Shown: in pieces, positions 1 to 8,374 of the stretch
Numbering within the stretch: the stretch's first letter is position 1
How the letters are laid out: every line of letters begins with the position of its first letter
Origin: Caldanaerovirga acetigignens
GTDB lineage: Bacteria > Bacillota > Thermosediminibacteria > Thermosediminibacterales > Thermosediminibacteraceae
NCBI RefSeq assembly: GCF_900142995.1
Contig: NZ_FRCR01000006.1
Coordinates: forward strand, 1-64,000
DNA: 64,000 bases
Direction: 5' to 3'
The notes under the pieces: model-generated
What the model was told of the DNA's origin: nothing
Database searches by the model: none
What the model saw: only the letters and a program-made list of their open reading frames with translations
Program-made: the position numbers and the translations under genes

Positions 1-287
1 TCTGCTGTTCCAAAACCCGCATACTGGCGCATGGTCCACAGCCGGCCCCTGTACATGGTGGGCTGAATTCCGCGGGTAAAGGGATACTCTCCCGGAAATC
101 CCAAATCTTCTACGTAGTCCATTCCCTGCACATCTAATGGTGTATACAAGCGGTTTACTTCTAAATTGGAACCCGTGTGAAATCTTTCGTATCTCTCTGG
201 CGTCTTTTCTATTACTTTTTTAACTGTAGAATTTTCCCATCTTACCTTCTCTTTTTCAATTCTCTTGAGGGATTCCTTGTCAAACAT
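1..287 (-). CDS. Methylmalonyl-CoA mutase large subunit, N-terminal fragment
   Basis: Coenzyme B12-dependent mutase that interconverts succinyl-CoA and (R)-methylmalonyl-CoA. Only the first 95 codons are present; the gene runs off the window at base 1. The ATG at 287 has a GGGAGGG ribosome site six bases upstream. The fragment shows the mutase N-terminus, including [14 protein letters not shown] and RQYAGFGTA. The Tyr of RQYAGF is the residue reported to mark methylmalonyl-CoA mutases, where isobutyryl-CoA mutases have Phe. That is suggestive only, because the second specificity residue lies outside the window. It sits downstream of gdhA and korABCD, which supply 2-oxoglutarate and succinyl-CoA, so a role in amino-acid fermentation to propionyl-CoA is likely. 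Confidence 0.88.
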   Translation of the reverse strand, partial: MFDKESLKRIEKEKVRWENSTVKKVIEKTPERYERFHTGSNLEVNRLYTPLDVQGMDYVEDLGFPGEYPFTRGIQPTMYRGRLWTMRQYAGFGTA

Positions 288-365
288 AGACAGCCCTCCC
301 AGTTAATACTTTCAAGTATTATTATTTCTATATAAATGGAGAAAATCCTTTATTTTTGTATATTC

Positions 366-397
366 TCAATCCCTCCCCGAAATAAGGGAGGGATTGA
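366..397 (-). terminator. Strong hairpin after gdhA, possible terminator
   Basis: A perfect 12-bp inverted repeat (366-377 with 386-397, 8-base loop) lies ten bases past the gdhA stop and before the methylmalonyl-CoA mutase gene. On the minus strand no U-run follows, only an A-rich stretch. It may be a poor terminator, an mRNA-stabilising hairpin or a processing site between the two genes. Confidence 0.4.
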
Positions 398-406
398 AGA
401 AATTTG

Positions 407-1654
407 CTATATCCATCCTCTTAGTTTTAATGCTTCGGTAATTCTTTTAATAGCCAGCATATAGGCAGCTTCTCTCATATTAACATTGTATTGTTTATGG
501 ATATAAAAAACTTCGTTGAATGCTTTAACCATGACCTGTTCAAGCCTGTTGTTTACTTCTTCTTCGGTCCAATAAAAATTCATCAAATTTTGGACCCACT
601 CAAAATAGGATACCGTTACGCCTCCTGCATTGCAAAGTATATCCGGTATAACCAAAACACCCTTTTTGTAAAGGATTTCGTCGGCTTCCGGTGTTGTCGG
701 GCCGTTTGCCGCTTCACCTACGATTTTTGCCTTTATGTTGGCTGCATTGTTGCTTGTAATCACGTTTTCCAAAGCGGCTGGCACCAGTATATCTACATCG
801 AGCTCCAGTAGTTTCGCTCCCGATATTTCTTTGCTTCCAGGAAAACCTTTTACGGTTTTATTTTTCTTTTTATATTCATTAACCGCTTCGGGGTCTAAGC
901 CATCGGGATTATAAACACCACCCTGGGAATCATTTACGGCAACTATTTTGCAGCCTAACTCATATAAAAGTCTTGCAGCGACACTGCCGGCATTTCCGAA
1001 TCCTTGAATTGCCACAGTGGCTTTTGTAAGATCTAAACCTATTTTTTTTGCCGCTTCGCGGATGGTAAAAGTTGCTCCTCTAGCTGTTGCTTCGTTTCTT
1101 CCTAAAGAACCTCCTAAAACTATGGGTTTTCCAGTTACCACCCCAGGAGTGTTATAACCTTTCAACTGGCTGAATTCATCCATAAACCACGCCATGACTT
1201 GCGCATTTGTATAGACATCTGGAGCGGGTATATCTTTTTCAGGTCCGATTATTGGACTTATTGCCCTGAAGTAACCACGACTCAATCTCTCCAATTCTGA
1301 TTTAGATAGTTCTTTAGGATTGCAACGAACGCCGCCTTTGCCACCGCCATAAGGAATACCCACGACTGCACATTTAAAAGTCATCCATGCAGATAGGGCT
1401 TTTACTTCGTCCATGGTAACATCGGGATGAAACCTTACGCCGCCTTTTGCAGGGCCCAACACTGTGCTGTGCTGGGAGCGATAACCAATGAAGGTTTTTA
1501 TGCTGCCGTCGTCCATCCTAATAGGGATCGATACGGTCAGGACCTTTTCGGGTTCCTTAAGAACTTCATAGACCGATTCTTCAACTCCTAGTTTGTCACA
1601 AGCAATTTTAAGTTGTTTTTGCACAATCTCAAATGGATTTAATGTTTCGGCCAT
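407..1654 (-). CDS. gdhA: Glutamate dehydrogenase (Glu/Leu/Phe/Val dehydrogenase family)
   Basis: Oxidatively deaminates glutamate to 2-oxoglutarate and ammonia with NAD(P). The 415-residue length is typical of the hexameric bacterial/archaeal enzyme. The substrate-binding segment GPAKGGVRFHP and the catalytic-lysine segment YGGGKGGV lie in the first third, and the Rossmann glycine motif GFGNAGSVAA is near residue 220. The ATG at 1654 has a GGGAGG site. It starts 39 bases after korC with no terminator visible, so it probably shares the kor transcript. In that setting it would make the 2-oxoglutarate that KorABCD oxidises. Cofactor preference cannot be told from this reading. Confidence 0.95.
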   Translation of the reverse strand: MAETLNPFEIVQKQLKIACDKLGVEESVYEVLKEPEKVLTVSIPIRMDDGSIKTFIGYRSQHSTVLGPAKGGVRFHPDVTMDEVKALSAWMTFKCAVVGIPYGGGKGGVRCNPKELSKSELERLSRGYFRAISPIIGPEKDIPAPDVYTNAQVMAWFMDEFSQLKGYNTPGVVTGKPIVLGGSLGRNEATARGATFTIREAAKKIGLDLTKATVAIQGFGNAGSVAARLLYELGCKIVAVNDSQGGVYNPDGLDPEAVNEYKKKNKTVKGFPGSKEISGAKLLELDVDILVPAALENVITSNNAANIKAKIVGEAANGPTTPEADEILYKKGVLVIPDILCNAGGVTVSYFEWVQNLMNFYWTEEEVNNRLEQVMVKAFNEVFYIHKQYNVNMREAAYMLAIKRITEALKLRGWI

Positions 1655-1693
1655 AAAAAAAGCCTCCCTTTTTATATTTTAACAAAGGGTAGT

Positions 1694-2236
1694 TTAGGAT
1701 AAATTTTCGACTAGACTGCAACCAGCATAAAAGGCCTTGATGTTAAAATTCTCTGTGCCTTTAGGGACTCTATTTAAAATAGCCTTTTCTGCTGCCTGCC
1801 GCGATACTACTTTCGTCAACTCTGTAATTACCCCAACAGCAACAATATTAGCTACCATACTTTTTCCAATATCTTTTCTTGCGGTTTCAATGATCGGCAG
1901 TTGTATTATTTTATTTGAAGTGTCCGCTTCCTTTATTGATGAATCCAATATTATTATTCCATCTTCAGCCATATTGTCTTTAAATTTATGGAACGCTTCA
2001 TCTGTCAAAGCTAGCAAAATTTGTGGCCGCGTAACCTTTGGATAGTCAATTTCACTACTGCTTATTACTACTTCAGCGCGACTTGCACCCCCCCTTGCTT
2101 CGGGACCGTAGGATTGAGATTGCACCGCATTTTTGCCGTCCAGAATGGCGGCTTCAGCCAATATAATTCCTGCTAAAATAAGCCCCTGGCCGCCCGAGCC
2201 GCTAAGCCTTATTTCTATCCGTTCTTCCACTTTCAT
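1694..2236 (-). CDS. korC: 2-oxoacid:ferredoxin oxidoreductase, gamma subunit
   Basis: Gamma subunit of a four-subunit CoA-dependent 2-oxoacid:ferredoxin oxidoreductase. The N-terminal glycine-rich SGSGGQGLILAG and the SQSYGPEARGG segment are typical of the family, as is the 180-residue length. The ATG overlaps the korB stop by four bases (ATGA), indicating translational coupling. The order is korD-korA-korB-korC. Because gdhA follows, 2-oxoglutarate is the most likely substrate; branched-chain 2-oxoacids are the alternative and cannot be excluded from sequence alone. Confidence 0.9.
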   Translation of the reverse strand: MKVEERIEIRLSGSGGQGLILAGIILAEAAILDGKNAVQSQSYGPEARGGASRAEVVISSSEIDYPKVTRPQILLALTDEAFHKFKDNMAEDGIIILDSSIKEADTSNKIIQLPIIETARKDIGKSMVANIVAVGVITELTKVVSRQAAEKAILNRVPKGTENFNIKAFYAGCSLVENLS

Positions 2237-3051
2237 TCCTCCCTTTGTGCCCGCTTAATTATTTTCATATATTCTTCTGTATACTCAGGAGCATTGATTT
2301 CCGCAAATTCTCCAATAACTATCTTGCTTGCCAGTTCTTCTTTTGTCATCTTTTCAGCTGATTTTGCAGAAACTGTATTGTCTCTCAATATTTCCATCAT
2401 TCTTACGGGAGAACCTAGTTTGTTTTTGCGGCCGAAATAAGTAGGACAAGTGCTTATTGTTTCTACAACCGAAAATCCCTTGTGCATAAGGGCTTTCTCA
2501 ATAAATTTTATGAGTTGCGGTACATGATAAACCGTTCCCCTTGCTACATAAGTGGCGCCTGCTGCTTCTGCTAATTTGCAAAGGTCAAAGTTCCTATCTA
2601 TGTTCCCGTAAGGAGCAGTTGTAGCGTAGGCGCCTACGGGAGTTAAAGGAGAATACTGGCCGCTTGTCATTCCGTATATGCTGTTGTTGAAAACGATAGT
2701 TGTTATGTCTATGTTTCTTCTGCAGGCGTGTATAAAGTGATTGCCTCCAATAGCTGCACAATCGCCATCCCCCGTCAACACTATCACTTTGAGTTCGGGC
2801 CGCGCAAGTTTTATACCTGTTGCAAAGGCCAGCGCTCTACCGTGAGTGGTATGAAGGGTATTGAAATTTAAGTAGCCGGGGGCCCGAGATGAACATCCGA
2901 TTCCTGATACGATACATATTTTATCTTTATCCAATTTTAAATTGTCAATAGCTCTTACCAACGCACCTGTAACTATCCCATTTCCGCAGCCAGGACACCA
3001 GATATGAGGAAGTTTATCTATTCTATAATATTTTTCCAAACTTTTACGCAT
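2233..3051 (-). CDS. korB: 2-oxoacid:ferredoxin oxidoreductase, beta subunit (TPP-binding)
   Basis: Carries thiamine diphosphate and takes part in decarboxylation of the 2-oxoacid. Near residue 20 CPGCGNG gives an iron-sulfur/TPP-region cysteine pair. The TPP-magnesium motif GDGDCAAIGG lies near residue 95 and is completed by the downstream NNSIYGMTSGQ. The 272-residue length fits the KorB/VorB-type beta subunit. The ATG at 3051 lies inside the end of korA (8-base overlap) with a GGGAGG site in korA. All kor genes overlap, as expected for equimolar subunits. Confidence 0.92.
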   Translation of the reverse strand: MRKSLEKYYRIDKLPHIWCPGCGNGIVTGALVRAIDNLKLDKDKICIVSGIGCSSRAPGYLNFNTLHTTHGRALAFATGIKLARPELKVIVLTGDGDCAAIGGNHFIHACRRNIDITTIVFNNSIYGMTSGQYSPLTPVGAYATTAPYGNIDRNFDLCKLAEAAGATYVARGTVYHVPQLIKFIEKALMHKGFSVVETISTCPTYFGRKNKLGSPVRMMEILRDNTVSAKSAEKMTKEELASKIVIGEFAEINAPEYTEEYMKIIKRAQREE

Positions 3052-4192
3052 TTTTATTTACCTCCCGAACTTTAGCGATAACTTCGTCGGGATTCATCAA
3101 TTCCCCGTTATATTTATTAAGCCCGAAAATGTTAAACTTGCCCTCGCAGGCCGCTTCTACTGTTTCTATTAATTGCCCGAAATTCATTTCGGCTACAATT
3201 ACATTCCGGACAGTCGATGGCAATTCTCGAAATGCTTTTTTGGGAAACGGCCATATTGTCTTCAAACGTATTAAACCAACTTTCTCCCCTTCGCTTCGTA
3301 ATATTTTGACAGCTCTTATGACAGAACGAGCAGTGGATCCGAACGAGACTATTATGGTTTCGGCATCTTCTGTGAAATGATTCTCATATTCTACTATCTC
3401 GTCTATGTTGTTGTAAATTTTCCTCATCAATCGCGTTATCAAATATTCAGTAACTTCTGGTTTTGTGGAGGGGAAACCAGTTATATCGTGGATAAGACCT
3501 GTAACGTGGTAGGGAACACCTTCTCCGAAGTTTACCATAGGAGGTATTCCATCGCCGTCATAGTCCTGATAAGGGTTGTAAATGCTAATTTTTGACAAGT
3601 CAACCTTCTTCCTGTTTATGATCTTTAATGAGGCTGGATCAGGCAATTGAACTTTTTCTCTGAGATGTCCCACAACTTCATCCATCAAGAGAATGCAAGG
3701 AACGCGGTATTTTTCCGAAAGATTAAAAGCTCTTACCGTCAAATCGAAAGCTTCCCTGACGTAAGAAGGAGAGAGCACTATAATGGGATGATCGCCATGG
3801 GTTCCCCATCTAGCTTGCATTACATCTCCCTGGGCTGGCAAAGTAGGTTGCCCTGTGCTAGGGCCTCCCCTTTGAACGTTTACAATTACGCACGGCACTT
3901 CGGTAAGACATGCGAAACCGATGTTTTCCTGTTTTAAAGAGAATCCCGGACCACTAGTAGCTGTCATAGCTTTAAGACCTGCAAGCGAAGCTCCGATTAC
4001 GGCTCCCATGCTGGCTATTTCATCTTCCATCTGTATGAACTTTCCACCGACTTTGGGAAGCTTTTCGGCTGCAAGCTCTGCTATTTCTGTAGAAGGAGTT
4101 ATAGGATAGCCGGCATAGAATCGCATACCGGCGGCTATAGCCCCTTCAATACACGCTTCATTACCCTGCATTAATCTAGGTATACTACTCAT
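3044..4192 (-). CDS. korA: 2-oxoacid:ferredoxin oxidoreductase, alpha subunit
   Basis: Pyrimidine-binding half of the oxidoreductase, where pyruvate:ferredoxin oxidoreductase domains I and II are fused. Visible family marks are GNEACIEGAIAAG and YPITPSTEI at the N-terminus, the EDEIASMGAVIGAS segment, and the TSGPGFSLKQE and RGGPSTGQPT loops. The 382-residue length matches KorA. It overlaps korD and korB by 8 bases each. The ATG at 4192 has a GGGGAGG site within korD. Substrate is inferred from neighbours (gdhA, mutase) rather than from specificity residues. Confidence 0.92.
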   Translation of the reverse strand: MSSIPRLMQGNEACIEGAIAAGMRFYAGYPITPSTEIAELAAEKLPKVGGKFIQMEDEIASMGAVIGASLAGLKAMTATSGPGFSLKQENIGFACLTEVPCVIVNVQRGGPSTGQPTLPAQGDVMQARWGTHGDHPIIVLSPSYVREAFDLTVRAFNLSEKYRVPCILLMDEVVGHLREKVQLPDPASLKIINRKKVDLSKISIYNPYQDYDGDGIPPMVNFGEGVPYHVTGLIHDITGFPSTKPEVTEYLITRLMRKIYNNIDEIVEYENHFTEDAETIIVSFGSTARSVIRAVKILRSEGEKVGLIRLKTIWPFPKKAFRELPSTVRNVIVAEMNFGQLIETVEAACEGKFNIFGLNKYNGELMNPDEVIAKVREVNKNA

Positions 4193-4394
4193 TGCTATCC
4201 TCCCCTTCTACGACTATGGCAAAATCAGGACACCTCAATTCGCATAGCATACACCTTATGCACGCTTCAGGATTTGCCACAACTGGTTTGTCGTTGTCTG
4301 AGGAAAATACTTTTTTGGGGCAAAAAGCAATACAAATTCCACATTTCTTGCAGGCTCTTTCATCAATCGTGATTCGAGCCGATCCTTTAGTCAC
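4185..4394 (-). CDS. korD: Ferredoxin-like delta subunit of 2-oxoacid oxidoreductase
   Basis: Small 69-residue protein with two [4Fe-4S] motifs, CKKCGICIAFCP and CIRCMLCELRCP, that carries electrons from the TPP site to soluble ferredoxin. It begins the kor operon with GTG at 4394 preceded by GGGGTG. It overlaps korA by 8 bases. The upstream 155-base gap holds the terminator of the PHP gene; I could not settle on a convincing promoter in it. Confidence 0.92.
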   Translation of the reverse strand: MTKGSARITIDERACKKCGICIAFCPKKVFSSDNDKPVVANPEACIRCMLCELRCPDFAIVVEGEDSNE

Positions 4395-4480
4395 TTTGTC
4401 ACCCCGCTTTTATAAAGCTGGATATTTTCTACACTGTATTATGTATTCTAGACAATAGAAAATTATCCTTCTGTATTTTG

Positions 4481-4544
4481 AGAAAAAAAATAAATATACT
4501 AAAAAACCTGAACTATTGTATACACAGCATCTTTTAGTATATTT
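4481..4544 (-). terminator. Probable terminator after the PHP gene
   Basis: A perfect 13-bp inverted repeat (4492-4504 with 4532-4544) has a 27-base loop. On the minus strand it is followed by an eight-U tract at 4482-4490. It begins six bases past the stop codon at 4550. The stem is AT-rich and the loop long, so efficiency is uncertain. Confidence 0.55.
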
Positions 4545-4549
4545 CGGTG

Positions 4550-5362
4550 TTAAATATGCTTTTTTAGTTGTTTTAGTTGAAGCACATATTCATAAGGAAC
4601 GGGTTGGCTTCCCATTATTAAAGGTTTACCGTGACAGTCAGACCCTCCGGTCATCAGTAAACTGTATTTCGCCGCAATGCTTTTGTAGTATTGTACTTTT
4701 TCCTCATCATGGTCCTTGTGGTAAACCTCGATTCCTTGAATACCATAATTTATTAAAGATTTAACTATACTTTGATTTTTTACCTTTCCTGGATGGGCTA
4801 GGACAGGAATTCCTCCACTTTTTTTTACTATGTCCACGGCATAGTAAGGCGTTATTTTTTCTCTAGGCACGTATGCTGGTTTTCCCTTATCCAAATAAAA
4901 CTCGAAGGCTTCTTCTATAGAAGATACAACTTTTTTTTCCACAAGGGCCATAGCTACATGAGGCCTCCCAATGGATGCACCAGATGCTTTTGCGATTATA
5001 TTTTCAAAGTCTATTTCAATGCCCAAATTTTTTAGTTTTTCAATTATCCTCTTAATGCGTTCTATGCGCTCCTCTTGCAATGCCCTTAGCGTCAATTTCA
5101 AAATACTGCTTTTCCAGTTGATGTAATATCCCAAAATATGTACTTCTTCTTCTAAATAAAATGAGTTTATTTCGATTCCCGGAATTACTTCGAAAGATGA
5201 ATATTCTTTGGCTCTATTTAAGGCAGGTTCTATTCCTTCTATGGTATCGTGGTCGGTAATGGCTATTGCCCGCAATTTCAACGAAAATGCCTTATCAACT
5301 GCTTGTTCAGGTGTCAAAGTTCCATCGGAATATGTGGTGTGGATGTGAAGATCGACTCGCAT
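4550..5362 (-). CDS. PHP-domain phosphoesterase (YciV/RNase AM-like)
   Basis: Metal-dependent phosphoesterase of the PHP family, 270 residues. The metal-ligand motifs are in order: DLHIHTTYSDGTL at the start, AITDHDT near residue 38, a middle glutamate (EVIPGIEIN), HPGK near residue 190 and GGSDCHG near residue 240. Enterobacterial relatives hydrolyse nucleoside 3',5'-bisphosphates or trim RNA 5' ends, so nucleic-acid or nucleotide turnover is a reasonable guess. It has its own GGAGG site and lies 68 bases after spoVS with no clear terminator between. Confidence 0.85.
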   Translation of the reverse strand: MRVDLHIHTTYSDGTLTPEQAVDKAFSLKLRAIAITDHDTIEGIEPALNRAKEYSSFEVIPGIEINSFYLEEEVHILGYYINWKSSILKLTLRALQEERIERIKRIIEKLKNLGIEIDFENIIAKASGASIGRPHVAMALVEKKVVSSIEEAFEFYLDKGKPAYVPREKITPYYAVDIVKKSGGIPVLAHPGKVKNQSIVKSLINYGIQGIEVYHKDHDEEKVQYYKSIAAKYSLLMTGGSDCHGKPLIMGSQPVPYEYVLQLKQLKKHI

Positions 5363-5430
5363 GAGTTTCCTCCCGCGGCTATGCTAAGATTATTTACATG
5401 ATAGGGTTGAAAGATTCTCTTATTAAGGCA

Positions 5431-5691
5431 TCATCGGGGTTCAACGATAAGCTTGATAGCAGTCCTTTGCTGACCATCTATTTCAATATCAGTAAAAGCC
5501 GGTATACATATTAAGTCGATTCCGCTTGGGGCTACAAACCCTCTAGCAATGGCTATTGCTTTTACTGCTTGATTTAAAGCTCCGGCACCAATTGTTTGAA
5601 TTTCTGCTTTGCCGTTTTCTCTAATCACACCGGCGATGGCTCCAGCTACCGCATTGGGATTGGACTTTGTTGAAACTTTCAATACTTCCAT
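5431..5691 (-). CDS. spoVS: Stage V sporulation protein S
   Basis: Small conserved sporulation protein of 86 residues, the normal length for SpoVS. The whole sequence matches the family pattern, including the VSTKSNPNAVAGAIAG start and the QTIGAGALNQAVKAIAIARG core. In Bacillus it affects asymmetric septation and later stages and is transcribed by sigma-H. Here a sigma-H-type promoter lies directly upstream (5731-5755). A GGAGG site precedes the ATG. It follows rny-ymdB, a common Clostridia arrangement. Confidence 0.95.
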   Translation of the reverse strand: MEVLKVSTKSNPNAVAGAIAGVIRENGKAEIQTIGAGALNQAVKAIAIARGFVAPSGIDLICIPAFTDIEIDGQQRTAIKLIVEPR

Positions 5692-5730
5692 AAATTGATT
5701 CCTCCTTGATATAATTAGCTTATTAAAATT

Positions 5731-5755
5731 ATTCTATGTGTCTGGAGAAATTCCT
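5731..5755 (-). promoter_or_regulatory. Sigma-H-type promoter of spoVS
   Basis: On the minus strand, AGGAATT (5749-5755) is followed by 14 bases and GAAT (5731-5734), preceded by A. This matches the published sigma-H consensus (RWAGGAxxT, 14 bases, HGAAT) almost completely. Its location 40 bases before spoVS agrees with known sigma-H control of that gene. Confidence 0.75.
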
Positions 5756-5778
5756 GTTTAATTTAACAAGAATTTTTA

Positions 5779-6564
5779 TTATTTAATAATTAATCTTTGT
5801 ATTTTCATTGCAAGACCAGTTTCTACATCAATTTCTACGACAATAGCATTAAGCTGAGAAGTCCCTTTTGCTACCTCAAATCTTGTCGGCATTTGAGTTA
5901 AGAATTTCCTTATAACAGGCTCTCTTTCGATGCCTAGAATACCATCGTAAGCCCCTGTCATTCCCACATCAGTAATATAAGCTGTTCCTTTGGGAAGTAT
6001 CCGCTCGTCAGCAGTCTGAACATGAGTATGAGTTCCAGCTACTAACGAAACCCTGCCGTCCAAATACCAGCCGAGCGCCTGCTTTTCCGAAGTGGCTTCC
6101 GCGTGAAAGTCGACTACAATGATATTGGTGAGCTTTTTTAGCTTTTCAAGTTCTCTGTCGGCCGTTCTGAAAGGGCAATCCAGATCTGGCATGAAAACTC
6201 GACCCGATATATTTAAAATCCCTATTTTTACAGTTCCATCTAATTCTATTATTTGCGAACCCCTTCCTGGAGTTCCCGGAGGATAGTTGGCCGGACGCAC
6301 CATTCTCAATTCTTCTTCTATAAAATCGAAAATTTCTTTATTGTCCCATACATGATTGCCCATGGTTAGAAAATCAATGCCATAAGAAAAGAGTTCTTCT
6401 GCTATCTTTTTCGTTATACCATTGCCTCCGGCGGCATTCTCGGCGTTAGCAATCACAAAATCGACACTGTATTTACATTTTAATTCAGGCAAAACTTCTT
6501 TTATTATCTTTCGACCGGGTCTTCCTACTACATCTCCAATAAACATTATGTTCAATGTTTTCAC
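5779..6564 (-). CDS. ymdB: YmdB-family metallophosphoesterase
   Basis: Di-metal phosphoesterase (TIGR00282 family). Bacillus YmdB is a cyclic-nucleotide phosphodiesterase needed for biofilm and colony development. Visible metal motifs are FIGDVVGRPGR at the N-terminus, NAENAAGG, GNHVWDN, DFHAEATSEK and GTHTHVQTAD, in the family order, over 261 residues. A GGAGTG site precedes the ATG. It follows rny, the same neighbour as in Bacillus, separated by a terminator whose stem reaches the rny stop codon. Confidence 0.93.
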   Translation of the reverse strand: MKTLNIMFIGDVVGRPGRKIIKEVLPELKCKYSVDFVIANAENAAGGNGITKKIAEELFSYGIDFLTMGNHVWDNKEIFDFIEEELRMVRPANYPPGTPGRGSQIIELDGTVKIGILNISGRVFMPDLDCPFRTADRELEKLKKLTNIIVVDFHAEATSEKQALGWYLDGRVSLVAGTHTHVQTADERILPKGTAYITDVGMTGAYDGILGIEREPVIRKFLTQMPTRFEVAKGTSQLNAIVVEIDVETGLAMKIQRLIIK

Positions 6565-6583
6565 TCCTTGCTTTATATATTTG

Positions 6584-6613
6584 CAAAAAAAGTGCGCAAA
6601 ACATGCGCACTTT
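6584..6613 (-). terminator. Intrinsic terminator of rny
   Basis: Stem 6589-6598 with 6604-6613 (AAAGTGCGCA on the transcript, 5-base loop), followed on the minus strand by an eight-T run. The stem begins at the last base of the rny stop codon. Confidence 0.85.
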
Positions 6614-8151
6614 TATTTTGCGTACTCGGTCGCTCTAGTTTCTCTTATTACATTTACCTTAATTTGTCCTGGATATTCAAGTTCCTCTTCCACTTTTTTT
6701 GCGATGTTTCTTGCAAGTTCTATTGCCCCTAAGTCGTCTACTTCGTCTGGTTTTACCATTATTCTAATTTCACGACCAGCCTGTATGGCGTAAGCTTTTT
6801 CTACACCTTTAAAGGAATTGGCAATTTCCTCTAGTTTCTCAAGTCTTTTAATATAGGCTTCTAACGTTTCACGTCGTGCACCAGGCCTTGCAGCTGAAAT
6901 CGCATCCGCAGCTTGAACTAATATGGCCTCGATAGTCGTTGGTTCAACGTCATTGTGATGGGCAGCAATGGCATTTACTACTTCTGGTGGTTCACCGTAT
7001 TTTTTAGCAAGTTCTGCTCCTACCAACGCATGAGGACCTTCCATATCCTGGTCTACGCTCTTTCCTATATCATGCAATAAGCCTGCACGTTTTGTAAGCT
7101 GAACGTCTACTCCTAATTCTGCAGCCATTGTTGCAGCTAAATGAGCAACTTCTATAGAGTGTTGGAGCACATTTTGTCCGTAACTGGTTCTAAATTTGAG
7201 CTTGCCGAGATAGCGAATAAGGTCGCTGTGAAGGCTATGAATGCCCACATCAAAGGTTGCCTTTTCTCCTTCTTCGCGTATAATATTTTCAATTTCTTTT
7301 TGGGCCTTTTCAACCATTTCTTCTATTCTTGCTGGATGGATTCTACCGTCTATTATTAACTTTTCAAGGGCAATTTTTGCTATTTGCCGCTTGATTGGAT
7401 CAAAAGCAGAAAGGATGACGGCTTCGGGGGTGTCATCGATAATCAAATCTACCCCTGTTAATGTTTCGAGGGCCCTTATATTTCTGCCTTCTCGTCCAAT
7501 TATTCTACCCTTCATTTCATCATTGGGAAGGGTTACTACAGAAACTGTAGTTTCAGCCACATAATCGGCAGCGCATTTTTGAATAGCGTAAGAAATTATT
7601 TCCTTTGCCCTCTTTTGGGCTTCTTCCCTAGCTTGTGTTTCAATTTCTTTAATCAACATTGCCGCTTCGTGACGGACCTCTTCTTTTATTTTGTTTAACA
7701 GGTAATCTTTTGCTTCTTCAGAGGTCATTCCTGAAATTCGCTCAAGTTCGCTCAACTGCTTTTTATGAAGTTCGTTAGCTTTCTCGAAAAGCTTGTTTAC
7801 CTCAATTTCTTTTTTAGCTATAGCATCCTCTTTCTTTTCTAACATTTCCGCTTTTCTTTCTAAAGCCTCTTCCTTCTGAAAAAGGCGTCTTTCCGATCGT
7901 TGAAGTTCATTACGCCTTTCTTTTAATTCTCTTTCAAAATCGTTCTTTAACTTTAAAATTTCTTCCTTTGCTTCAACAATCGCTTCCCGCTTGATTGACT
8001 CGGCTTTTTCCTGAGCTTCTTTTATAATTTTTTCTGCTTCTTTTTCGGCTGATGCAATTTTAGCTTCAGCAATATATTTTCGAAGCGAGTATCCGATTAA
8101 TAAGGACAATAATCCGGAAATAGCTGCATATATTAGTGTATTGATACACAT
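6613..8151 (-). CDS. rny: Ribonuclease Y
   Basis: Membrane-anchored endoribonuclease that starts mRNA decay in Firmicutes. The 512-residue protein has the family layout: one N-terminal membrane helix (about residues 4-20), a long charged coiled coil (about 25-190), a KH domain ([17 protein letters not shown]) and an HD domain with [10 protein letters not shown] and LLHDIGKS. The ATG at 8151 follows AAGGAGGTGA; the spacing is short, but the start agrees with the family N-terminus. A promoter, leader and terminator lie upstream at 8188-8337, so transcription into rny may be attenuated. Confidence 0.96.
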   Translation of the reverse strand: MCINTLIYAAISGLLSLLIGYSLRKYIAEAKIASAEKEAEKIIKEAQEKAESIKREAIVEAKEEILKLKNDFERELKERRNELQRSERRLFQKEEALERKAEMLEKKEDAIAKKEIEVNKLFEKANELHKKQLSELERISGMTSEEAKDYLLNKIKEEVRHEAAMLIKEIETQAREEAQKRAKEIISYAIQKCAADYVAETTVSVVTLPNDEMKGRIIGREGRNIRALETLTGVDLIIDDTPEAVILSAFDPIKRQIAKIALEKLIIDGRIHPARIEEMVEKAQKEIENIIREEGEKATFDVGIHSLHSDLIRYLGKLKFRTSYGQNVLQHSIEVAHLAATMAAELGVDVQLTKRAGLLHDIGKSVDQDMEGPHALVGAELAKKYGEPPEVVNAIAAHHNDVEPTTIEAILVQAADAISAARPGARRETLEAYIKRLEKLEEIANSFKGVEKAYAIQAGREIRIMVKPDEVDDLGAIELARNIAKKVEEELEYPGQIKVNVIRETRATEYAK

Positions 8152-8187
8152 TCACCTCCTTAAATAAATATCCCAGATATCTAGACA

Positions 8188-8217
8188 TAAAACAAAAAAC
8201 CGAGGGGAACTCGGTTT
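8188..8217 (-). terminator. Intrinsic terminator upstream of rny
   Basis: Perfect 8-bp stem AAACCGAG/CTCGGTTT (8197-8204 with 8210-8217), 5-base loop, followed on the minus strand by TTTTGTTTT. It lies 37 bases before the rny start codon. It may end the recA-sbcCD-like operon, or act as an attenuator for transcripts that start at 8302. Confidence 0.85.
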
Positions 8218-8302
8218 CACGTAGGGTAGTGCTCTAAATTTAATTTATTTCGCGCCCCCAAACCTCCCAAGTTTGCTGTGAGTTAATGTATGAAGCTTCT
8301 TA
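8188..8302 (-). ncRNA. Putative leader RNA or small RNA before rny
   Basis: A strong promoter (8309-8337) would start a transcript near 8302 that meets a clean intrinsic terminator about 110 nt later, before rny. The transcript can form a 7-bp hairpin CAAACTT/AGGTTTG around a GGG loop (about 8255-8275), and a G-run follows that hairpin. I do not recognise any known riboswitch, T-box or 6S pattern. It is either a self-standing small RNA or an attenuating leader of rny. Confidence 0.45.
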
Positions 8303-8308
8303 AATTTT

Positions 8309-8337
8309 ATTTTATACCTTTTGTATATTACTGTCAA
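8309..8337 (-). promoter_or_regulatory. Vegetative promoter upstream of rny
   Basis: Minus-strand TTGACA (8332-8337), 17 bases, TAAAAT (8309-8314); a TATAAA two bases earlier is an alternative -10. The perfect -35 box and the following terminator make a short transcription unit likely. Confidence 0.65.
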
Positions 8338-8374
8338 GCACAAGCCAGTCTTTCCAATTATTGCTTGAATCTTT

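Noticed and set aside
4395-4480. Promoter of the kor operon
   Set aside because: Candidate boxes such as TTGTCT with TAGAAA are too weak or badly spaced to report.
4516-4764. Plus-strand frame of 82 codons
   Set aside because: Antisense to the PHP gene end and its terminator, with no ribosome site.
8218-8302. Known riboswitch, T-box or 6S RNA before rny
   Set aside because: None of the conserved cores that I know (T-box, SAM, purine, c-di-GMP, fluoride, 6S bubble) can be placed in it.
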